11,124 nucleotides of DNA from WVYX01 sp039586815 (GTDB lineage: Bacteria; Gemmatimonadota; Gemmatimonadetes; Gemmatimonadales; GWC2-71-9). Positions 6,316-11,124 of the stretch are shown in pieces (the stretch's first letter is position 1; each line of letters opens with the position of its first letter). The notes below the pieces were generated by a model. It was not told the origin of the DNA, made no database searches, and saw only the letters and a list, made by a program, of their open reading frames with translations. The DNA lies in NCBI GenBank assembly GCA_039586815.1, contig JBDHJR010000054.1:1-11124 (forward strand), given 5' to 3'. Both the position numbers and the translations under genes were made by a program.

Positions 6316-7863
6316 CTAGGCCGTTTCCTCAAGATCGGCCTCAAGGGGAAGCCTGACTTCGAAGCAGGTTTCTCCCGGTTTCGAGTGGACCTCGATCTCT
6401 CCCTTGTGTCTCTGCACCACGATACTGTGGCTGATGTTGAGCCCCAGGCCCGTGCCTTCACCGGGTGGCTTCGTCGTGAAGAAGGGGTCGAACACCTTGG
6501 GCTGAACGTCATGCGGAATCCCCGGTCCGTCATCGACGATCTGCACGACTACCCAGGGATCCCTCTTGAATGTCTTGATGGTCAGTGTACCACGGCCCTG
6601 CATCGCCCCGACCGCGTTGTCGACGATGTTGGTCCACACCTGATTCAGCTCGCTGCCGGCCGCCTGGATGCGGGGCAACTCGGTGTCGAACTTGCGGCGA
6701 ATCGTGACGCCGTCTTTGAGCTTGCCGCGCAGCATCACCAGCGTGTCGTTCAATCCCTCGTGAACGTCCACGTCCTGCACCGGCGCCTGATCGAGGTATG
6801 TGTAGGACTTGAGCGCCTTGACGATCTCCGATATCCGTCCTGCTCCCTCACGGATCTCGGACATGAGCGCCTGCGTGGCGTGTGTACTGGTGACGGACGC
6901 AAGAACCGTGGCCAGTCGCTCGTCACCCAATTCCTGTGCCATTTCGGCGAGCTCATCCCTCGTCAAGCCCATGGTCACGAGCGTGGGTGCGAAGTCCCAG
7001 GGTTCTGCTACACCGCGCCCATCCAGCCAAGTCTCGATCTCCCCTTCCATGTCGCTGCGCGTCAGCGGATCCAGGTCTACGGGAGCCTTGATTCGCTCTC
7101 TGGCCAGCGTTGCCAGTCCCTCCAGCACACGGGTTTGTTCCCCGCTCAGAGCCGCCTCACCGAGCCGCCGCTCCGCTCGTGCCAGCCGCTCGATCTCCTC
7201 ACGCAGCTGCTCTGCACCTCGTTGTGCGGCGGCAGCGGGGTTGTTCAGCTCGTGTGCCATCCCCGCGCTGAGTCTTCCGAGGGTCGCGAGCTTCTCGCTC
7301 TGCCGCAGCGTGATCTCCTGCTGCAGATACGCCGTCTCGAGATCGCGCAACTTCTTCTGCTCCCATAACAGGTACACCTTGCCGTGGAAGATCTCAGATG
7401 CGAGGGTCAGGAACTTGACGTCCAGCTCGTTGAAGGGGCTCCGTACCTTGCTGTAGAGCAGCATGCCCTCGAGCCTGCCCGTCCCGAAACGGGGGCAGAC
7501 GTATACTTGCACGATCGTGGGCTTGCGGAACTGCTCGGGCAGCAGCTGCTTGGCCTCTTCCAGCTCATCTCCCTCGAGGAAACGCGACTTTCTCCCCTTC
7601 CACAGGTCCACCTCGATGCGGCACAGCTGATCGACCGGTACCTGCTGCACTGTCCCCCGGCCTCGAAAGCCATCCAAGACGATCGCCGAGCCTTCTGGTT
7701 CGAGGCTGAAATACCGCCACGAAAACACGTCGGCGACGTATTTCAAACGGCGCGCGAGAAGCTCGCCCACCTGAGCGATGTCGGTGGAGGCGTTTACCTC
7801 GCTCGAGAGCTCGAAGAGCGCCTCGTATCGCGAGAGGGTCGAGAGCGCGCCTTCAGTGGCCAT
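6316..7863 (-). CDS. soluble GAF-domain sensor histidine kinase, probable partner of the fused receiver domain
   Basis: A 515-residue kinase with no membrane segment, so it senses a cytoplasmic signal. Residues about 10-165 form a GAF-like domain with two cysteines (C81, C123). A coiled helix (165-195) leads to the H-box SAGMAHELNNPAAAAQRG with phospho-acceptor H204. The second dimerisation helix (SEIREGAGRISEIVKALKSY) comes only at about 335-354, so about 100 residues are inserted in the hairpin (about 232-332). The ATPase domain has the N-box NQVWTNIVDNAVGAM (407-421), G1 DDGPGIP (444-450), F-box VFDPFFTTK (457-465) and G2 GEGTGLGLNIS (468-478); all are intact. ATG 7863 has an in-frame stop a few codons upstream and only a weak ribosome-binding sequence. 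It sits 18 bases before the fusion gene and 68 after the AhpD-like gene. The kinase and receiver are inferred to be a cognate pair from this spacing. Confidence 0.92.
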   Translation of the reverse strand: MATEGALSTLSRYEALFELSSEVNASTDIAQVGELLARRLKYVADVFSWRYFSLEPEGSAIVLDGFRGRGTVQQVPVDQLCRIEVDLWKGRKSRFLEGDELEEAKQLLPEQFRKPTIVQVYVCPRFGTGRLEGMLLYSKVRSPFNELDVKFLTLASEIFHGKVYLLWEQKKLRDLETAYLQQEITLRQSEKLATLGRLSAGMAHELNNPAAAAQRGAEQLREEIERLARAERRLGEAALSGEQTRVLEGLATLARERIKAPVDLDPLTRSDMEGEIETWLDGRGVAEPWDFAPTLVTMGLTRDELAEMAQELGDERLATVLASVTSTHATQALMSEIREGAGRISEIVKALKSYTYLDQAPVQDVDVHEGLNDTLVMLRGKLKDGVTIRRKFDTELPRIQAAGSELNQVWTNIVDNAVGAMQGRGTLTIKTFKRDPWVVVQIVDDGPGIPHDVQPKVFDPFFTTKPPGEGTGLGLNISHSIVVQRHKGEIEVHSKPGETCFEVRLPLEADLEETA

Positions 7864-7931
7864 TGAACGGAGTCACTACGTCGGGCGGGGGCCGCCGACC
7901 GGCCATCAGAAGGCCCGGCCGGTGGCGCGCG

Positions 7932-8504
7932 TTACGAGGCTTCGGGAGGGTACGGTGCCTCCCAGGGAATGTCGTACGCGTCTGTCACGCTGTTCATCAT
8001 CACCGCGAAGTACCCCACGGCCAGCAGCTCATCGATCTCCCCTTCCGAGAACCCGGCGTCCCGCAGCTCCTCTTCCAGCTCGAAATCGTCATGCGCCACG
8101 CTCTTGGGCTCCAGGGCGGCTCGGGAAACCACGTCCAGGGCCACCTGATACGACGCCGGGAGCTTGGCAAGCGCCTCACCGTCGGAGAGGGCCTTCAGAT
8201 CGTCGTAGTTCAACGTTGAATCCAAACTGCATGCGGCGTGGGCATGCAGGGACGTACAGTATTGGTTCCCGGCACCGATCGAAATGCGGAAGAGAATCAA
8301 CTCCTTCAGGAGAGCCGGAATCTCGCCCTCGACGAGGGTGTTCCTGAGCATCGACCATACCGCGCGGAGAACGTGATGGTTGTTCCCCAGGGCCTTGAAG
8401 ACATTCAGCACATCCTGGCTTCCCATCGTTTCCATGATCTCGTCGTAAATCGCCTGCACCTCGTGAGGCGCGGCCTCGTACTCAACCATGGTCGCTCGCT
8501 TCAT
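7932..8504 (-). CDS. AhpD/carboxymuconolactone-decarboxylase-like protein
   Basis: A 190-residue, mostly helical soluble protein. The central helix LLKELILFRISIGAGNQYCTSLHAHA-type motif (residues about 65-90) is the hallmark of the CMD/AhpD fold, with C83 and H87 in a C-x-x-x-H arrangement. Classical AhpD has C-x-x-C-x-x-x-H, so the disulfide pair is reduced to one cysteine, as in many CMD family members of unknown activity. Such proteins act in peroxide or disulfide reduction or as decarboxylases; which applies here cannot be told. The start is taken as ATG 8504 because GGAGAG lies just upstream. The ATG at 8528 would add eight residues with no clear ribosome-binding site. It is the first gene of the cluster with the kinase and the fusion protein, which suggests a redox-linked job. 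Confidence 0.82.
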   Translation of the reverse strand: MKRATMVEYEAAPHEVQAIYDEIMETMGSQDVLNVFKALGNNHHVLRAVWSMLRNTLVEGEIPALLKELILFRISIGAGNQYCTSLHAHAACSLDSTLNYDDLKALSDGEALAKLPASYQVALDVVSRAALEPKSVAHDDFELEEELRDAGFSEGEIDELLAVGYFAVMMNSVTDAYDIPWEAPYPPEAS

Positions 8505-8715
8505 GACACTCTCCGGACGACGGGCCATGCGGCACCCGACGGAGCTCGCCTGAGTTCCGGGCCGGCATGCCTCCTGTACCTGCTAATCTCCGACTGCGGC
8601 GCGACGGGAGTTTTGCGGTGAGACGGGCGCACGTGCAGCGTGGGCACCGGTTCGCAGCAACGGTCCAAGTCGTCGGCGGCGGAGCGGGGGGACATCCGCC
8701 CTATGGGGATTCGCG

Positions 8716-8745
8716 ATATTTGGGGGCAAGGAGGGGTTTCGTCAA
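8716..8745 (-). promoter_or_regulatory. candidate sigma-70-type promoter of the AhpD-like/kinase/fusion cluster
   Basis: On the minus strand TTGACG (8740-8745) is followed after 18 bases by AAATAT (8716-8721). The -35 matches five of six consensus positions and the -10 about three. A short inverted repeat, GGGTT/AACCC (8734-8750 region), overlaps the -35 and could be an operator. It is the only AT-rich spot in an otherwise GC-rich gap. Confidence 0.4.
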
Positions 8746-8824
8746 GAACCCTTACCGTCGTTAACTATCCATCTAACCCTCTGGGGGCGTGGCGCCGGGC
8801 AGCTCGGCACCCACGCAAACGCCA

Positions 8825-8847
8825 GCGCCCGGCCGGAAGCCGGGCGC
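8825..8847 (-). terminator. GC-rich terminator-like hairpin after the membrane-protein gene
   Basis: A perfect nine-base stem GCGCCCGGC / GCCGGGCGC with a five-base loop begins 14 bases after the stop of the 126-residue membrane-protein gene. There is only a short T run on the minus strand, so it is not a textbook intrinsic terminator. A near-identical stem at 10766-10790, also just after genes, supports a terminator role. Confidence 0.6.
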
Positions 8848-8861
8848 CGGTACGTCCCTAC

Positions 8862-9242
8862 TCACACCGCCGCGGGCTTCGCGAACCGGAAATAACCGAA
8901 TCCCAGTGTCAGCAGGAGATAGATGGCGACCGTCGACCAGCCGAGCGCATTCACGATCCCTCCCAGCTGGCCGATCAGTGCTACGACGAAGCCGACAGCG
9001 TCGGCGACGAACAGCGCGAGCAGGATCGCGCGTCCGGCATCCGAGTTCGTCGCGTCTCTGGCAGTCCAAGTCAACACCGCAAACCCGATGAGCGCGGCGC
9101 CGAACAACTGACCCACCAAGTCGAACGGCGCATCAGTTGTGATGCCGTACTGCGACAAGACCTGTGCGGGCGCGAGGACGAATCCGATTCCGAACAGGCC
9201 CGCCACGATCGCATTCACAACCATCAGAGCATTGACCTTCAT
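8862..9242 (-). CDS. small four-helix integral membrane protein, unknown function
   Basis: A 126-residue hydrophobic protein with four predicted membrane segments at about residues 4-24, 41-60, 70-91 and 99-118. They are joined by short loops such as the polar TARDATNSDAG between the second and third. There are no cysteines, no clustered charged residues inside the membrane and no recognised catalytic motif. Small proteins of this shape are common and mostly uncharacterised (DUF4345-like in appearance, not confirmed). ATG 9242 is preceded by GGGAG at a nine-base spacing. The gene follows the lipoprotein gene after 157 bases and ends at a hairpin, so it is probably the last gene of its transcript. 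Confidence 0.75.
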   Translation of the reverse strand: MKVNALMVVNAIVAGLFGIGFVLAPAQVLSQYGITTDAPFDLVGQLFGAALIGFAVLTWTARDATNSDAGRAILLALFVADAVGFVVALIGQLGGIVNALGWSTVAIYLLLTLGFGYFRFAKPAAV

Positions 9243-9306
9243 CGGAGCATCTCCCGGTTAGACGAATCTGGCCAATGTGCTGTCGGGAACGCATCTCGCA
9301 AGATCG

Positions 9307-9331
9307 AATCCGAACAAGAGTGATTCGGATT
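9307..9331. repeat. inverted repeat between lipoprotein and membrane-protein genes
   Basis: Perfect eight-base arms AATCCGAA (9307-9314) and TTCGGATT (9324-9331) are separated by nine bases. The repeat lies about 70 bases after the lipoprotein stop and about 65 before the membrane-protein start. It could be a regulator operator or an RNA stem-loop; no T run follows on the minus strand. Confidence 0.5.
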
Positions 9332-9399
9332 GGCGGCCGAGACCGTCGTCCGGCTGGCTGCGGCGCGTGTCACGGCGTAGCTTTGCACGTCGCCGGCGG

Positions 9400-10302
9400 C
9401 TATACCAGCCTTTCCGTCATCGCTGTCGCTCCTCGCTCGCGTCGCTCTAGGGCGTCGAGCTCAACGTCGCCAGCTCCACCCGTATCCGCAGCGTGGCGGA
9501 TGCACGATTCGGTCGGGTAGAACCCACTGCGCCCGACCGCCGGCGGTGACTTGATGGGGTAACATGAGTCCGGATGGCTGAGCATGAACGCACGCGTCAG
9601 CATCTCCTCGTAGAATATGACTTCGCCGTCATACACGCCGAAGATCCAGCTGCGTTTCCACTCCTCGCCACTGAACTCCGGACCTGTCAGGTCGATGAGG
9701 TGATTCCCCATTGCCGGGACCACCGCATCCACGTCCTGGAAATCGGGGCTCATGTAGTTGGAAGGAAGCGCCTTCTTCGCCAACTCGTGCTGGTCACACC
9801 GTATGTACTCCAGGCCACACGGACCATCCTCGAGCGCAAAAACATCGGCAATCGGCACCATGTAGAAGTGCACGTCGAAGTGCGCGACATCGTAGATGCC
9901 GGGTGGGATGTGCCCCGCCGGATTCCAGTTCAAGAGTGCCCACTTGAACGGCACATCCGACCGCTTGGACACCGCGTCGGGCAGGGGGATGACGAACTCG
10001 TGCGTGGGGATGCACTCGGTGTCCACCTCTACCCGTCCGTCGCCGTCCCGATCGAAACAGTGATGTTGGTCGGAAGGCTCGGAGGGCAACCCCTCCAATG
10101 CACCCGCTGAGTAGACCACACCGATCGCCGTCGGCACGTCGCTGCCGTCGAACTCGGCATAGGTGGACACGGTCCCGTTTCCGAGTTCGACACTCCGACC
10201 CATGATGCGTCCCGTGGTCTCGTTCCCCGCATCGCAGCCGACTACGACCGTCGATGCGACCGCGACGAACAAGCTCGATGCGACAGCTGGCAGGCGTTTC
10301 AT
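9400..10302 (-). CDS. lipoprotein with DUF5602/TTHB210-like domain
   Basis: A 300-residue protein with a lipoprotein signal peptide. A basic MKR and a hydrophobic core are followed by a VVGC lipobox with C23 as the lipidated residue; D24 follows it. The start ATG 10302 was chosen because the signal peptide begins there; an upstream in-frame extension of 23 residues has no such feature. The mature part has the pattern I recall for DUF5602: AIGVVYSAGALEGLP (59-73), HEFVIPLPDA, LLNWNPAGHIPPGIYDVAHFDVHFY (123-147), MGNHLIDLTGPEF (198-210) and SWIFGVYDGEVIFYEEMLT (218-236). The histidines H131, H141, H145 and H201 could bind a metal. A DRDGDGRVEVDTE loop (84-96) resembles an EF-hand calcium loop and is flanked by C82 and C97. 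Further cysteine pairs (C162/C169, C247/C267) suit an exported, disulfide-bonded protein. Biochemical function is unknown. Confidence 0.8.
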   Translation of the reverse strand: MKRLPAVASSLFVAVASTVVVGCDAGNETTGRIMGRSVELGNGTVSTYAEFDGSDVPTAIGVVYSAGALEGLPSEPSDQHHCFDRDGDGRVEVDTECIPTHEFVIPLPDAVSKRSDVPFKWALLNWNPAGHIPPGIYDVAHFDVHFYMVPIADVFALEDGPCGLEYIRCDQHELAKKALPSNYMSPDFQDVDAVVPAMGNHLIDLTGPEFSGEEWKRSWIFGVYDGEVIFYEEMLTRAFMLSHPDSCYPIKSPPAVGRSGFYPTESCIRHAADTGGAGDVELDALERRERGATAMTERLV

Positions 10303-10332
10303 AGTTCCATACCTCGCTCTAGGGCATTCATC

Positions 10333-10349
10333 GCGCCCGGCACGGGCGC
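10333..10349. repeat. GC-rich hairpin upstream of the lipoprotein gene
   Basis: GCGCCCG / CGGGCGC, a seven-base stem with a three-base GCA loop. A second small palindrome (10359-10369, GCCCG C CGGGC) follows. It shares the stem core of the two terminator-like hairpins at 8825 and 10766 but lies 31-47 bases before the lipoprotein start, in its leader. It may be the remnant of an older terminator. Confidence 0.45.
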
Positions 10350-10400
10350 AGCCAATGGGCCCGCCGGGCATAGACGAAACGGGATTAAGCTATTCGGGAT

Positions 10401-10406
10401 AGGAGG
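10401..10406 (+). promoter_or_regulatory. strong Shine-Dalgarno (AGGAGG) ahead of the orphan-domain ORF
   Basis: A perfect AGGAGG lies ten bases before GTG 10417. It is the main argument that the short plus-strand ORF can be translated on its own. The spacing is slightly long. Confidence 0.45.
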
Positions 10407-10416
10407 GCCCGCAAGG

Positions 10417-10740
10417 GTGGACGGGCGGAGCGATCCCAACTCGATCAACCCCAAGAGCAAGGGCGTAATCCCGGTGGCCATTCTCGGCAGCGCCGACTTC
10501 GACGTGACCACCGTGGACGTCACGACCCTCGCGTTCGGCCCAGGCGGAGCGACGCCGACTCACAAGGCCGGTGGGCACTTGGAGGACGTCAACGACGATG
10601 GGTTCATGGACCTGGTCTCCCACTACTCAACCCAGGAAGCGGGCCTTGCAGCATCCGACACTGATGCGTGCGTGACGGGTGAGAACACGGACGGAACACC
10701 CATCGAGGGCTGCGATGCAGTGCGCGTCCTCGACAAGTAA
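10417..10740 (+). CDS. orphan copy of the SDPNSINPKSKGVIPVAILGS domain (possible remnant of a larger secreted protein)
   Basis: A 107-residue ORF from GTG 10417. It begins VDGRSDPNSINPKSKGVIPV and contains AILGSADFDVTTVDVTTLAF, HLEDVNDDGFMDLVSHY and TPIEGCDAVRV, with C85 and C99. From memory this whole block is a widespread domain at the C-terminal end of large secreted or surface proteins, often with PEP-CTERM or dockerin-like neighbours, where it usually begins VDIKPGSDPNSIN. Here nothing recognisable precedes it. There is no signal peptide, and the frame stays open upstream without a start. The D-x-N-D-D-G-x-x-D segment looks calcium-binding. The domain itself is intact, with no stop or frameshift. 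Either it is a truncated remnant left by deletion or transfer, or a small independently translated protein. It is the only plus-strand gene and is divergent from the lipoprotein. Confidence 0.65.
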   Translation: MDGRSDPNSINPKSKGVIPVAILGSADFDVTTVDVTTLAFGPGGATPTHKAGGHLEDVNDDGFMDLVSHYSTQEAGLAASDTDACVTGENTDGTPIEGCDAVRVLDK

Positions 10741-10765
10741 CTAGCCATGCGGGGACTGTAGCAGC

Positions 10766-10790
10766 AGCGCCCGGCCCGGGGCCGGGCGCT
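10766..10790. terminator. bidirectional terminator-like hairpin between convergent genes
   Basis: A perfect ten-base stem AGCGCCCGGC / GCCGGGCGCT with a five-base loop lies between the stop of the plus-strand orphan ORF (10740) and the stop of the minus-strand cyclic-nucleotide-binding gene (10820). Its position between converging genes and its near identity to 8825-8847 support termination in both directions, despite the absence of a long T run. Confidence 0.65.
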
Positions 10791-10819
10791 GATCCATCCC
10801 AGAGCGTCGGCGCTGCCTG

Positions 10820-11124
10820 TCAGCCAGCCAAGGGATCCCGTTGCCTGAGGTTGTTCTGGATTTCCCTCACCAGGATCCGCTGGACTCGCTCGTAGCGTCT
10901 GCCGACAATCCGCGCGATGTTGCCCATGACGACGGAGCCCAGCTGGGGATCGGCGTCACAGCACTGCCGCAGATCGGTTTGCCTGATCCGGAGCAGCTCC
11001 GAATCCTCCCCTGCACAGGCGGTGAGCGTGTACTTGTGGGGAGGGATCATCGCTGACCAGCCACACGCTTCGTTGGCTGTGACGGTATCCAGCGGGTACT
11101 CACTCGGGGAACCGGCGTACACCA
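10820..11124 (-). CDS. cyclic-nucleotide-binding-domain protein, C-terminal part (N-terminus beyond window)
   Basis: About 100 codons of a minus-strand frame enter from the right edge and stop at 10820; the true start is outside. The sequence ACGWSAMIPPHKYTLTACAGEDSELLRIRQTDLRQ matches the second half of the Crp-type cyclic-nucleotide-binding beta-roll, where a G-W-S-A-L-x-P-x-x-Y-T-x-T-A stretch and E-D-S-E-L-L are common. The following helices (VVMGNIARIVGRRYERVQRILVREIQNNL) match the C-terminal helix of that domain. No helix-turn-helix follows, so this is a stand-alone sensor domain or the C-terminal end of a larger protein, not a full Crp/Fnr regulator. The ligand and partner cannot be seen. 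Confidence 0.7.
   Translation of the reverse strand, partial: VYAGSPSEYPLDTVTANEACGWSAMIPPHKYTLTACAGEDSELLRIRQTDLRQCCDADPQLGSVVMGNIARIVGRRYERVQRILVREIQNNLRQRDPLAG

Larger units (their letters stand above)
8505..8861. other. 357-base intergenic region upstream of the redox/channel cluster
   Basis: No convincing gene is seen here on either strand; short open frames look like GC-rich noise. It contains a terminator-like hairpin (8825-8847) for the membrane-protein gene on its right and a candidate promoter (8716-8745) for the cluster on its left. That promoter would give a leader of about 200 bases before the AhpD-like start. No riboswitch class was recognised in the leader. Confidence 0.6.

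Noticed and set aside
8567..8764. Short open frames in the 8505-8861 gap as possible small genes
   Set aside because: No ribosome-binding sites of note, Arg/Gly/Pro-rich noise composition, and overlap with the promoter candidate.
1632..11047. Near-identical 18-base stretch at about 1632-1649 and 11030-11047 (both encode IPPHKY)
   Set aside because: The shared peptide occurs in two unrelated folds (NTF2-like and cyclic-nucleotide-binding), similarity stops at the motif, and there are no flanking repeats; treated as coincidence.
1..11124. CRISPR arrays, tRNA or rRNA genes, insertion sequences, prophage genes
   Set aside because: No regularly spaced repeats, cloverleaf-like segments, transposase motifs or terminal inverted repeats were seen by reading both strands.

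Overview
The window is GC-rich bacterial DNA. Nearly all of its genes read on the minus strand. The gene content (TAT-dependent flavoprotein, S41 protease, two-component redox genes, lipoprotein) and the signal-peptide style suggest an uncultured, high-GC, free-living Gram-negative such as a member of the Gemmatimonadota, Acidobacteriota or Proteobacteria. The phylum is a guess; no rRNA or other marker gene is present.

Layout from left to right. (1) Positions 1-3447 hold three minus-strand genes, transcribed S41-family secreted protease -> small SnoaL/NTF2-like protein -> TAT-exported FAD/NAD(P)-binding oxidoreductase resembling spermidine dehydrogenases. The last runs off the left edge. (2) Positions 3640-8504 hold a compact minus-strand cluster, transcribed AhpD/carboxymuconolactone-decarboxylase-like protein -> soluble GAF-domain histidine kinase -> an 885-residue fusion. 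The fusion joins a response-regulator receiver domain, a cysteine-less glutaredoxin-like domain, a thioredoxin-reductase-like flavin domain and a complete formate/nitrite (FNT/FocA-type) channel. (3) Positions 8505-8861 are a 357-base gap with a GC-rich terminator-like hairpin and a candidate promoter for the cluster. (4) Positions 8862-10302 encode a small four-helix membrane protein and a lipoprotein with DUF5602/TTHB210-like motifs, both on the minus strand. (5) Positions 10417-10740 hold the only plus-strand gene, a short orphan copy of a domain that normally sits at the end of large secreted proteins. It is followed by a hairpin and then by the C-terminal end of a cyclic-nucleotide-binding-domain protein (minus strand) that runs off the right edge.

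The most interesting object is the cluster in (2). The kinase lies 18 bases upstream of its probable cognate receiver domain, and that receiver is covalently joined to a flavin oxidoreductase-like module and to an anion channel. The receiver keeps all its signature residues and the channel keeps its pore Thr and His. Both redox modules, however, lack the cysteine pairs expected of glutaredoxin and thioredoxin reductase. The simplest reading is a phosphorylation-controlled, NAD(P)H/FAD-sensing gate on a formate, nitrite or hydrosulfide channel. The domain order is seen in the sequence; the function is inference.
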